Shown: in pieces, positions 8,458 through 16,943 of the stretch
Layout: every line of letters starts with the position of its first letter
Numbering within the stretch: the stretch's first letter is position 1
Assembly: GCF_030316825.1 (NCBI RefSeq)
Contig: NZ_JASZYU010000002.1
Location: 434,001 to 498,000, forward strand
Origin: Variovorax fucosicus
GTDB lineage: Bacteria; Pseudomonadota; Gammaproteobacteria; Burkholderiales; Burkholderiaceae_C
DNA length: 64,000 nt
Reading direction: 5' to 3'
The notes under the pieces: generated by a model
Told to the model about the DNA's origin: nothing
Seen by the model: the letters and a program-made list of their open reading frames with translations, nothing else
Databases searched by the model: none
Position numbers and translations under genes: made by a program

Positions 8458-10718
8458 ACTCCACCGCTACGCACTCGACCCTTTCGCCGTCCAACGCGCC
8501 TGCACCTGCGACTGTTGCGGAGGACGAGGTTGAACTCGGGCACTACTTCGAAGCCCTGGTCGCGCAGAAGTGGCTGATCGCCGCCATCGCGCTGGTCGTA
8601 CTGGCGATCGGCGTGGTTTACGCGGCATTGCAGCGACCGGTTTACGAGTCGAACCTGTTGATCCAGGTCGAAGATACCGAAGGTGCCTCCAAGACTTTCC
8701 TGGCTGAGGCAACGAGCGCGTTCGACGTCAAGACACCGTCCAGCGCCGAGATGGAAATCATCCGCTCGCGCACCGTGCTGGGCCAGGCCATCGATGCCAC
8801 CAAGCTCGACATCGTGGCGACACCCCGCTACGTGCCGTATGTGGGCGGTTGGCTCGCACGGCGTGCCACCGGATTGTCCGATCCCGGTTTCCTTGGCATG
8901 CCGGGCTATGTGTCGGGTACAGAGCAAATCGTCGTCGCGAACTTCAACGTGCCCGCGCGGCTCGAGGCGAACACGTTCACCGTGGTGGCCAAGGGCGGCG
9001 GGCAGTATGCGCTGCAGCACCCGACGCTGGCGCAGCCGCTGACCGGTACCGTCGGAACGCCGCTGAAGGCCGATACGCGGGATGGCCCGATCGAGTTGAC
9101 TGTCGCCGAACTGGCCGGCAAGCCCGGCGCAGAGTACTCGCTGACCAAGCTGTCCAGGCTGTCGACCATCGGCAGCTTGCAGGCACGGCTGGGTCTGACC
9201 GAAAAAGGAAAGCAGTCCGGCATCATCAATGTGTCCATGGAGGACAACAATCCGGTTCAGCTGGCACGCGTCCTGAATGCCGTCGGCGCGCAGTACGTGC
9301 GTCAGAACGTCGAACGCAAGGCGGCCGAAGCACAAAAGACGCTGAGCTTTCTCGATGTTCAATTGCCCATGTTCAAGCGCCAGCTCGAACAGTCGGAGGA
9401 GGTCTACAACCGGTATCGGAACCAGAAGGGCACCGTCGCGTTCACCGAAGAAGCCTCGCTGGTTCTGGGCACGGCTGTCGATCGCCAGACCCGGCTGCTC
9501 GACCTGCAGCAGCGCCGCCGCGACCTCGAGAGCCGCTTCACGTCGGCCCATCCGAGCGTCCAGACCCTCGATGCCCAGATCGCGGCCTTGCAGCGCGACA
9601 TCGGTGATGTGCAGACCCGCATCAAGAGCCTGCCGGCATTGCAGCAGGAAGCCGTCCGCATGGAGCGCGACGTCAAGGTCAACACCGAGCTCTATCAATC
9701 CCTGCTGAACAACGCGATGCAACTGCGCCTCGTGAAGGAAGGCAAAGTTGGCAATGTGCGCGTGCTGGACGAAGCCGTCGTGCCCGAGGGGCCGATCAAG
9801 CCGAACCGTCGAACCATCGTCGCCGTGGCGTTTGCGCTCGGGTTGTTCCTCGGGATTGTCGTGGCCTTCATTCGCAATGCGCTGATCGAGCAACGGATCA
9901 AGGATCCGCATGAAGTCGAGTCGCAGACCGCGCTGCCGGTGTTCTCGACCATCCCGGTCAGTGTGGCGCAGACCGAGATTGCGCAGCGGCGTCTTACTGG
10001 CGCCACCGGTGTTCGCCTGCTCGCGATCGAACGCCCGGACGATCTGGCGGTGGAAAGCCTGCGAAGTCTGCGCACGGCCATGCAGTTCGCGATGCTGGAG
10101 GCTCCCAACAACCGCGTGATGATCACCGGCGCCACGCCAGGCGTGGGCAAGAGCTTCGTGACTTCGAACTTTGCTGCGCTGATGGCCGCCGCTGGCAAAC
10201 GCACACTGCTGATCGATGCCGACCTGCGGCGCGGTCACTTGCACCAGTACCTCGGGCTGCAACGCCACGGCGGTCTTTCGGAGCTGATTGCCGGTAGCCT
10301 GACGATCCAGCAGACCGTGCACCGCCAGGTGGTGCCGAACCTCGACTTCCTCGCCACCGGACAGTTGCCCCCCAATCCGGCCGAGTTGCTGACTTCGGAC
10401 TCGTTCACCAGCACGTTGGGACGTCTCTCCGAGCAGTACGACATGGTGGTGATCGATACGCCGCCGGTGCTGGTGGCGTCGGACACGGCGGCCATTGCAA
10501 CGCATGCCGGGACGGTGTTGCTGGTGGCCCGCGCCAACCTGTCGAGCATGGGCGAGCTCAAGGAAAGCACGCGGCGCCTGGCGCTCGGTGGCAAGGCCGC
10601 GACCGGGGTGCTGCTGAACGCCATGGACGCCAAACGGCGAGCCTATGGTGGCTACAAGTACGGGCGCTACCGGTACACCAACTACAACTACGAGAGCATC
10701 CTGCCCGAAGAGCAGTAA
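8454..10718 (+). CDS. wzc: Polysaccharide co-polymerase / BY-type tyrosine autokinase (Wzc)
   Basis: Inner-membrane kinase that controls EPS chain length and export. The 754-residue protein has an N-terminal Wzz domain with a transmembrane helix (about residues 42-62), a large periplasmic coiled-coil part, a second helix (about 455-477) and a cytoplasmic BY-kinase domain. The Walker A is GATPGVGKS (Lys566), the A' motif LLIDADLRRG (Asp588 and Asp590) and the Walker B MVVIDTPP (Asp668). The last 25 residues hold seven tyrosines, the expected autophosphorylation cluster. The ATG at 8454 overlaps the wzb stop; an upstream ATG at 8421 is possible. Confidence 0.96.
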   Translation: MNSTATHSTLSPSNAPAPATVAEDEVELGHYFEALVAQKWLIAAIALVVLAIGVVYAALQRPVYESNLLIQVEDTEGASKTFLAEATSAFDVKTPSSAEMEIIRSRTVLGQAIDATKLDIVATPRYVPYVGGWLARRATGLSDPGFLGMPGYVSGTEQIVVANFNVPARLEANTFTVVAKGGGQYALQHPTLAQPLTGTVGTPLKADTRDGPIELTVAELAGKPGAEYSLTKLSRLSTIGSLQARLGLTEKGKQSGIINVSMEDNNPVQLARVLNAVGAQYVRQNVERKAAEAQKTLSFLDVQLPMFKRQLEQSEEVYNRYRNQKGTVAFTEEASLVLGTAVDRQTRLLDLQQRRRDLESRFTSAHPSVQTLDAQIAALQRDIGDVQTRIKSLPALQQEAVRMERDVKVNTELYQSLLNNAMQLRLVKEGKVGNVRVLDEAVVPEGPIKPNRRTIVAVAFALGLFLGIVVAFIRNALIEQRIKDPHEVESQTALPVFSTIPVSVAQTEIAQRRLTGATGVRLLAIERPDDLAVESLRSLRTAMQFAMLEAPNNRVMITGATPGVGKSFVTSNFAALMAAAGKRTLLIDADLRRGHLHQYLGLQRHGGLSELIAGSLTIQQTVHRQVVPNLDFLATGQLPPNPAELLTSDSFTSTLGRLSEQYDMVVIDTPPVLVASDTAAIATHAGTVLLVARANLSSMGELKESTRRLALGGKAATGVLLNAMDAKRRAYGGYKYGRYRYTNYNYESILPEEQ

Positions 10719-10726
10719 ACAATCCG

Positions 10727-10755
10727 AAAAGAGGCCGCCAAGAGCGGCCTTTTTT
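10727..10755. terminator. Bidirectional terminator between convergent EPS operons
   Basis: A 7-bp stem AGGCCGC / GCGGCCT (10732-10738 and 10744-10750) with a 5-base loop is flanked by A residues on the left and six T residues on the right (10750-10755). It is a strong rho-independent terminator for wzc. On the other strand the same hairpin is followed by CTCTTTT, so it can also stop the convergent operon. The TAA stop codon of the - strand glycosyltransferase (10754-10756) lies inside the T run. Confidence 0.85.
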
Positions 10756-11989
10756 ATGGCGGTGCCGGTTGTGAAGTGCAGGCGTGGAGGTCGACTTCGA
10801 ACTGGCGCAGTACGGCATCCTGTGCGATGCGCTGCGTCGCGTAGTCGCGCGCCTTGCTGCCGAATTCGGCACGCAGCGCGGGTTGGGCTGCGAGTTCGGC
10901 AATCGCCGCGGCCAGCGCCGCTGGCTGTTCGGGCGGAACCACGAGGCCGCATTGCGCAACGACCACACCCACTTCGGTGTTTGCATGCGCCGTCGCGATG
11001 ACAGCCCGGCCACTGCTGAGCATGCCGGTGAGTTTGGACGGCATGACCAGGTCGGCCGCATCGGCGCGCTGCGGCAACAGGTGGATATCGGCCAGTCCGA
11101 GCAGATCGCCCAACCGTTCGACCGGCTGCAGATCCAGAAAACGCACGTTCGGCAAGCCTTGGCAGCGTTGTTCAAGAGGAAGGCGTCCCGGGCCGAAGCC
11201 GCAGAACACAAACTGGATCGCCGGGTCGCCCTGCAGCAGCAGCGCCACGTCCGAAAGGATTTCGAGGCCCTGCTTGTTGCCCATGTTGCCGGAATAGAGT
11301 GCTACCACGGCATCGGGCGCGATGCCGAGTTCGGCGCGGTACGGGCTCGCGGCGGTCAGGGGGCGGATCGTCGATACGTCGGCCCAGTTCGGCAGTGAGA
11401 CGAGGCGTCGATCGTCAACGCCCTTGCTGCGCGCCCGTTCGAGCATGCGCTCCGAAATAGTCGACACCCGATCGAACCGGCGAAGGATCCAGCGCTCGGC
11501 GGCGGTCACCGCGGTTCGCAGGCGCGCACCTTTCAGCAAGCCGAGATCGAATGCGGCATCGACTTCGTAGTCCTGGATATGGAGCCATGCGCGGGCGCCG
11601 CGCAAACGCGCAAATGCCAGCGCGGCCGGCGCACACACCAGGGGCGGCTCGGTCATCCAGACGACATCGGGGCGCCAGCGCCACTGGGCCAGCAGGCTGG
11701 GCACGCTGGCGAGACCGAAGCTCGCCAGGTGCAACAACCGCGTCAGGCCGGACACGCGGCGCGGCACCCAGACCGGGGTGCGGAATACGGCAACGCCGCG
11801 CCATTCTTCGCGCTTGTAGCGGCGCGCGCTGTAGCCGGGCCACACCGCCCAATCGGGATAGTAGGGCGGCGCAGTGACCACCCGCACGTCGTGACCCGCT
11901 GCGGCCAGCCAGGCGGCCATTTCGCCGGTGTACTTGCCGATGCCGGTCAGCTCGGGCGCGAAATTGATGCCATAGAGGAGGATCTTCAA
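10754..11989 (-). CDS. wcaI: Glycosyltransferase, WcaI-like (GT4 family)
   Basis: Predicted cytoplasmic GT-B enzyme that adds a sugar to the growing lipid-linked EPS unit. It has 411 residues. The N-terminal LLYGINFAPELTGIGKY motif and the PPYYPDW segment are typical of WcaI from colanic-acid clusters. The C-terminal half has the GT4 donor-binding pattern (YSGNMGNKQGLE, then LLPQRADAADLVMPSKLTG). The start is a TTG at 11989 whose last two bases overlap the preceding gene's TGA, suggesting coupling. Sugar specificity cannot be read from sequence. It is the last gene of the - strand EPS operon. Confidence 0.85.
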   Translation of the reverse strand: MKILLYGINFAPELTGIGKYTGEMAAWLAAAGHDVRVVTAPPYYPDWAVWPGYSARRYKREEWRGVAVFRTPVWVPRRVSGLTRLLHLASFGLASVPSLLAQWRWRPDVVWMTEPPLVCAPAALAFARLRGARAWLHIQDYEVDAAFDLGLLKGARLRTAVTAAERWILRRFDRVSTISERMLERARSKGVDDRRLVSLPNWADVSTIRPLTAASPYRAELGIAPDAVVALYSGNMGNKQGLEILSDVALLLQGDPAIQFVFCGFGPGRLPLEQRCQGLPNVRFLDLQPVERLGDLLGLADIHLLPQRADAADLVMPSKLTGMLSSGRAVIATAHANTEVGVVVAQCGLVVPPEQPAALAAAIAELAAQPALRAEFGSKARDYATQRIAQDAVLRQFEVDLHACTSQPAPP

Positions 11990-13185
11990 GCGTGCGAGCC
12001 CTTGCTGGCGGTGTGTCCGTCCGGGGCGACCGGCGGTGATCCGCCGATGATGCGCACCAGGTTGGCCGCGACTGTTTCGATACGGAAGCGCCGGTCGAAG
12101 CAGCGGCGCGCTGCCGCCTGTCGTTCCGCGCCTTGCGCGAGCGGTGCGTCCAGCCAGCGCGTGAGCAGGCGCACCGTGCCGTCCAGCGTGTCGGGTTCGA
12201 CCCAGCCGGCAGCGTCGGCGTCGATCTCGCGCCAGATATTGACCTTGTCGGAGATCAGCACCGGCCGACCGCATGCGAGCGCTTCCGCCACGGCCACACC
12301 GAAGTTTTCCTGGTGCGATGGCAGGCAGAAGACTTCGCTGGCATGAAACGCGCCCCACTTGAGGTCGCCCGACAGCATGCCGGTCCAGCAGATGCGGTCT
12401 GTCAGCCCGAGCTGGGCGGCCCGTTGCTGCAACTGGGTCGTCCAGCCATCGTGGTCGGGGCCGGCCATCACGAGATGCACGTCGGGCGCGCGGGCGCAGA
12501 CCTTCGCGAAGGCCTCGATCAGGAGATCACAGCCTTTCTTCTCGTGAATGCGGCCGAGGAACAGCACCAGGCGCTTGCCCTGCAATTGCGGCCAGGCTGT
12601 CAGAAAGGTGTTCGAGAGCCGGCCATCGACATCGTGAGGTGGCTCCGAAGTGCCGTAGGAGCTGGTCGCTTCGCGACAGCGGTAGAGCCAGAACGATTGG
12701 CGTGCCATCCGCCGCTCTTCATCGCAGGTGAACAGGACAGCCTTGGCATCGCGCAGAACACGGTACTCGCCCCAGGGCCAGTACAGCCATTTTTTCAGAT
12801 GCTTGAGGGGATAGCGACGCTTGAACCACGGATCCAGCATGCCGTGGCTGTAGACGTAGTAGCCCGGCGCTGCACGGCGCAACACCCGCCAGGCCGCCAG
12901 GCCGACGTATTGCCAGAGGCCATTGACGATGACCGCGTCGTACTGCGGCGAATGCTGCTTCAGCCACGGCACCAGAGCCGAGGTATAGCCATAGGTGCCT
13001 CGTACGGGCCCGAGCGCGTGAACCTGCCCCGGAAAAGCCTGCAGATGCAGTGCATCTGGTGGGTCGAGAGACAGTACTTCGCTGCGGTGACCCATCGCCT
13101 CGAGCGCCATGTGGACGCGCAACAGGCCCTCGGCGGTTCCGCCGCTGCGAGGATCGACGGACGGGATCAGATGAAGGATTTTCAA
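11986..13185 (-). CDS. Glycosyltransferase, GT4 family
   Basis: A 399-residue GT-B glycosyltransferase. It starts KILHLIPSVDPRSGGTAEGL, where the glycine-rich loop is the N-domain signature. The C-domain carries LFLGRIHEKKGCDLLIEAF and the donor-site motif PSHQENFGVAVAEALACG with its E-x7-E pattern. A TTG at 13185 is taken as the start because the open frame upstream runs into the previous gene. It sits between the polymerase-like gene (10-base gap) and the WcaI-like gene (overlap). The acceptor and donor sugars are unknown. Confidence 0.85.
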   Translation of the reverse strand: MKILHLIPSVDPRSGGTAEGLLRVHMALEAMGHRSEVLSLDPPDALHLQAFPGQVHALGPVRGTYGYTSALVPWLKQHSPQYDAVIVNGLWQYVGLAAWRVLRRAAPGYYVYSHGMLDPWFKRRYPLKHLKKWLYWPWGEYRVLRDAKAVLFTCDEERRMARQSFWLYRCREATSSYGTSEPPHDVDGRLSNTFLTAWPQLQGKRLVLFLGRIHEKKGCDLLIEAFAKVCARAPDVHLVMAGPDHDGWTTQLQQRAAQLGLTDRICWTGMLSGDLKWGAFHASEVFCLPSHQENFGVAVAEALACGRPVLISDKVNIWREIDADAAGWVEPDTLDGTVRLLTRWLDAPLAQGAERQAAARRCFDRRFRIETVAANLVRIIGGSPPVAPDGHTASKGSHA

Positions 13186-13195
13186 GACGCCCCCG

Positions 13196-14548
13196 TCAAC
13201 TTCGGACGAGACGTCTCGGAAAAATGTCCATTGCGGGATATCTGAGCGAGAGCAGCGCAAAGCCAAAGAGGATCCCCAGCATCGCATTGGAGGTCAGTTG
13301 CCCGATGCCGGACCATGCCAGGAATGCGAGCGAGAAGGTGAGCCACAGGAGCAGCGGAACCATTGCGCCGCTGCGCAGCGCAATGGCCAGGCTCTTGCCC
13401 GTGCCCACGACAATGACAAGAACCTTCAATGCGGTGAACAGGTAGCCGAGCAGTCCGCCCTCGAGCAACGTCCGGCCGGCCTCGGTTTCAGCGAGAACGA
13501 AGAAGGAGGTACTGCCGGTTCGCACATAGTTGGCCAGATTGGAGCCCAGCCCGATGCCATGTCCGATCCAGGTGAAGTCGTTGTAGATGTTGCTTTCGCC
13601 GATGAAGGTCGTCAGCAGCCGCTCCACGAAGTCCTCTCCTTCGGATGCTTGTTGAAAGCGCTGCTGTGTTGTGTCGACCGCGCCCTGGAACACCAGCGCG
13701 AACAGGCCGGCAATCCCCAGCAGCGCCACCGCGCCCACCAGCGCCTTGCCCTTGTCTGCCGTGCGCGAGAACAGCAATTGGCCCAGCACGAACAGCCCGA
13801 CGAGCACACCTGTGAAGATCACGGCACCGCGCGAGCCGCTGACCACGGTGCCTACCACCAGGGTGGCGAACACGGCGCCGGCGAACGCCAGCTGCCGCAC
13901 CGTGCGCTTTCTGGCGCTCGCCACCGCGAGCGCGAGCGGCGCGGCCACCGCAAGGAAGGTCGTGTAGCCCGAAGTGAAGCTGAAGGTGCCGGTGGTGCGG
14001 ACGACGCCGCTGACCGCAACGAAGACCTCGTCTTCAACGCTGTCGACCTGGCTGTTGATGAACGCGCCAGGAGGTGAATAGTATTGAAGCACTGCCAGCG
14101 GCGCCAACAGGATCAGCAGCGCGCCCGACACCAGCATGGCCGCGCGATAGTCCGACTCGTTCATCGTCACCGCTGCGGCGTAACCGAACCAGAGATACAG
14201 CAACCAGAAGCGCAGTCCGATCAGCAGGATCAAGGGGTTTCCATCGGTCAGCATCACCTGGAGCATGCCCCAGGCGGCCACACAGCACGACCAGGCGAGC
14301 AGCACTGCCGTCACGCTCTTTTGGCGACGGAAGTAGCCGCGCTTCCAAACGTAGAAGACCAGGTACATGGCCAGCAGGTCGCGCAACAGGATGAGGGGCA
14401 GGGTGGCGGAGGACGCGACCCATTTGCGGATCGCTCCCTCGAACACGACCAGCAGGAACACAACGATGAACAGCGATCCCGCCCGCGACAAGGTCGCAGC
14501 GTCGGCTGGAAGCGAGAGTCGGCGAGAAAGCGCCCGCATCAGCATCAT
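13196..14548 (-). CDS. Polytopic membrane protein, O-antigen polymerase/ligase-like (candidate Wzy)
   Basis: A 450-residue protein with about ten to twelve predicted transmembrane segments, beginning with LFIVVFLLVVFEGAIRKWV. A larger loop in the second half contains FTWIGHGIGLGSN, resembling the G-x-G region of O-antigen ligase/polymerase proteins. Position among EPS glycosyltransferases, and the absence of any other candidate in the operon, make repeat-unit polymerisation the likely job. Such proteins diverge widely, so the assignment rests on topology and context. Its ATG overlaps the previous gene's stop (ATGA). Confidence 0.75.
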   Translation of the reverse strand: MMLMRALSRRLSLPADAATLSRAGSLFIVVFLLVVFEGAIRKWVASSATLPLILLRDLLAMYLVFYVWKRGYFRRQKSVTAVLLAWSCCVAAWGMLQVMLTDGNPLILLIGLRFWLLYLWFGYAAAVTMNESDYRAAMLVSGALLILLAPLAVLQYYSPPGAFINSQVDSVEDEVFVAVSGVVRTTGTFSFTSGYTTFLAVAAPLALAVASARKRTVRQLAFAGAVFATLVVGTVVSGSRGAVIFTGVLVGLFVLGQLLFSRTADKGKALVGAVALLGIAGLFALVFQGAVDTTQQRFQQASEGEDFVERLLTTFIGESNIYNDFTWIGHGIGLGSNLANYVRTGSTSFFVLAETEAGRTLLEGGLLGYLFTALKVLVIVVGTGKSLAIALRSGAMVPLLLWLTFSLAFLAWSGIGQLTSNAMLGILFGFALLSLRYPAMDIFPRRLVRS

Positions 14549-15858
14549 TGCAGAAAGTCCTCTACCAGCTTGCCGGCCCGATTGCGGTACCGCTCCCAGG
14601 AGAACTCCTGCGAAGCCTGTGCCGCAGGCAGGCGGGCCTCACGAAGGAGTTCGGGGTCGGCGATCAGCTGACGCAGCATGGTACACAGCGCATCGAGCTC
14701 CGGCTCGATGATCCATCCGCTGTCGGGAAACGCTTCGACGATGGCTTTGGCACCCGTCTGGGTCGATACCAGCGCCGGCGTTCCGCATGACATGGCCTCT
14801 GCAACCACCATCCCGAACGAATCGGACCGCGATGGCAGCACCAGGCAATCGGCCTCGGCCATCAACTCGAAAAGTTGTGCCTGCGGCACGCTCGGACGAT
14901 ACCGTGCACCCGGGGTCTTCTGGACGGCCTCGAGCAGTTCGGGGTCGCCCACGCCACCCACGAAACTCAACTCGTAGGGCAGTCCCTCCCTGTGCAGCTG
15001 CTCGAAGGCGGCCACGATCAGGTCGACCGATTTACGACGGCTCAGCGGCCCCGCGAACATGAAACGTGTGGGGCCGGCCTTGCGGGGTGGCGGCGTGTTC
15101 AGCGAGCCCCGTATCGGATCAGCGCCAAGCAGCAAGGGTTGAAGCCGACCGCGGCTGACGCCATTCGCGGCGTAGCTGTCCGCGGCGAGAGGCGAGCAGG
15201 TGAGGATGAGATCTGCCATCGCGATCTCGGCGTCCTTGCGCCGGTTGACCTCCGACGTGTAGGGCGTATCGGCCGGGTGCAGCAATTCGGACACCGTCTT
15301 GTGGTGAAACGCGGCAGCATCGAGGATGCAGCGCGCGCCCACCGCCTTGGCCGCAGCAAACGTATGGTAGGCCGCATTCTCGTAGGCCACCACGGTCTTG
15401 GGGCGCAAGGCGAGCACGCGCTTTGCAGCCCAGGCGTCGAACCAGTGGAACATGCGATGGATGCGGTCGCCGCCAAAGCCGACGGTGAGCTTCGACGTCG
15501 CGCGCATCATCAACTGGAAGCGCAGAGGATGTACGCGCAGCGAAGCAGGGATCTCGACCCGCCTCATGCGTTGTCGATAGCGGGGCGGCAGCCACCATGG
15601 CAAAGGCTCGTCGCCTGTCGCAACAGGCACGCCAGACCAGAACGCCTGAAGGAGCTGCCGTTCGTGCAGCGCAAGCGCGAGCTGATGCGAATGCTGCAAG
15701 GCCGGATGCGTCACCAGCACGGAGTGGGCCGTTGCGGTCTTTGCATCGGGCTCGCCATGCTGCGGTGCGCTCGGCGCCTGAACGTGTCCGGCCGAGCCGA
15801 GCGCGCCCCGCAGCGACTGTTGCAGACCACTACCGGCAGCGTGTGTCGTCATGATCAT
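14545..15858 (-). CDS. Glycosyltransferase, GT4 family
   Basis: A 437-residue GT-B enzyme with an N-terminal extension of about 45 polar residues before the first Rossmann domain (SVLVTHPALQHSHQLALAL). The C-domain has MFAGPLSRRKSVDLIVAAF and the donor-site pattern LPSRSDSFGMVVAEAMSCGTP. Two starts are possible (ATG 15858 and ATG 15852). It follows fcl after 53 bases and overlaps the polymerase-like gene. With Fcl upstream it may use GDP-L-fucose or GDP-mannose, but nothing in the sequence proves this. Confidence 0.84.
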   Translation of the reverse strand: MIMTTHAAGSGLQQSLRGALGSAGHVQAPSAPQHGEPDAKTATAHSVLVTHPALQHSHQLALALHERQLLQAFWSGVPVATGDEPLPWWLPPRYRQRMRRVEIPASLRVHPLRFQLMMRATSKLTVGFGGDRIHRMFHWFDAWAAKRVLALRPKTVVAYENAAYHTFAAAKAVGARCILDAAAFHHKTVSELLHPADTPYTSEVNRRKDAEIAMADLILTCSPLAADSYAANGVSRGRLQPLLLGADPIRGSLNTPPPRKAGPTRFMFAGPLSRRKSVDLIVAAFEQLHREGLPYELSFVGGVGDPELLEAVQKTPGARYRPSVPQAQLFELMAEADCLVLPSRSDSFGMVVAEAMSCGTPALVSTQTGAKAIVEAFPDSGWIIEPELDALCTMLRQLIADPELLREARLPAAQASQEFSWERYRNRAGKLVEDFLQ

Positions 15859-15911
15859 TATCGACCGCGTGACATGACCGGTTGAGTGACGCGAGCATCA
15901 GATGCCGCGCC

Positions 15912-16889
15912 TCAAACTGCCACTTCCTCGTTCTGCAGCGAATGCTGGAAATCCTGGTACGCCAGTGCGATTCCGGCTCGCAACGACGTGCTCGCCTGCC
16001 AGCCAAGTTGACGGATCTTCGAAACGTCCAGCAGCTTGCGCGGCGCGCCGTCCGGCTTGCTGGGGTCGGTTTCGATGCGGCCCTCATAGCCGACCACTTC
16101 GCTCACCAGCGCCGCGAGTTCAGCGATCGTCAGGTCTTCTCCGGTACCGACATTGATGTGGCTTTCCATGGCCTGAGTATGGCCGGCATATTGCGCAGCG
16201 GAAAGCGTCATCACATGAACCGAAGCGCTCGCCATGTCATCAACGTAGAGAAACTCGCGTCGGGCCGTGCCCGTGCCCCAGATCACCACGGCAGGCGTTT
16301 CCGCCAGCTTGGCTTCGTGAAAGCGCCGGATCATCGCAGGCAGCACATGGCTGTTCTGCGGGTGGTAGCTGTCCCCGGGGCCATACAGGTTGGTCGGCAT
16401 CACGCTGCGGTAGTCCGTGCCGTATTGCCGGTTGTAGCTCTCGCAGAGCTTGATGCCGGCAATCTTTGCGATGGCATAGGGCTCATTGGTCGGCTCGAGC
16501 TTGCCCGTCAACAGTGTTTCCTCGGCCATCGGCTGCATTGCCAGCTTCGGGTAGATGCAGCTGGAGCCCAGAAACAGCAGTTGCTGCACGCCGGTCAGCC
16601 AGGCTTCGTGCACGACGTTGGTCTGCACCATCAGGTTGGAGTAGATGAATTCCGCCGGGTAGGCATTGTTGGCATGAATGCCCCCGACGCGTGCCGCTGC
16701 GAGATACACCTGATCAGGCTTCTCCTCGGCAAAAAACTGTCGCACCTGCGCTTGATCCGTCAGATCGAGCTCATCATGGCTGCGCGTCAGAATCGTCTTG
16801 TAGCCCCTGGCTTTCAGGTTGCGCACGATGGCACTGCCCACCATCCCGCGGTGCCCGGCTACATATATGCGCTTTTGCAGTTCATTCAT
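15912..16889 (-). CDS. fcl: GDP-L-fucose synthase
   Basis: Converts GDP-4-keto-6-deoxy-D-mannose to GDP-L-fucose by epimerisation and NADPH-dependent reduction. The 325-residue protein has an extended-SDR Rossmann motif GHRGMVGSA near the N-terminus, the VGGIHANN segment, LGSSCIYPK with the catalytic Ser, and YAIAKIAG with the Tyr-x3-Lys pair; these match GDP-fucose synthases closely. It lies 54 bases after manC. The enzyme that makes its substrate, GDP-mannose 4,6-dehydratase (Gmd), is not encoded in this window. Confidence 0.95.
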   Translation of the reverse strand: MNELQKRIYVAGHRGMVGSAIVRNLKARGYKTILTRSHDELDLTDQAQVRQFFAEEKPDQVYLAAARVGGIHANNAYPAEFIYSNLMVQTNVVHEAWLTGVQQLLFLGSSCIYPKLAMQPMAEETLLTGKLEPTNEPYAIAKIAGIKLCESYNRQYGTDYRSVMPTNLYGPGDSYHPQNSHVLPAMIRRFHEAKLAETPAVVIWGTGTARREFLYVDDMASASVHVMTLSAAQYAGHTQAMESHINVGTGEDLTIAELAALVSEVVGYEGRIETDPSKPDGAPRKLLDVSKIRQLGWQASTSLRAGIALAYQDFQHSLQNEEVAV

Positions 16890-16943
16890 GTGTGTCGTCG
16901 GCAGGCGCCGCGTTGAAGAGGTGGATGCTGACTCGCGCCGGCC

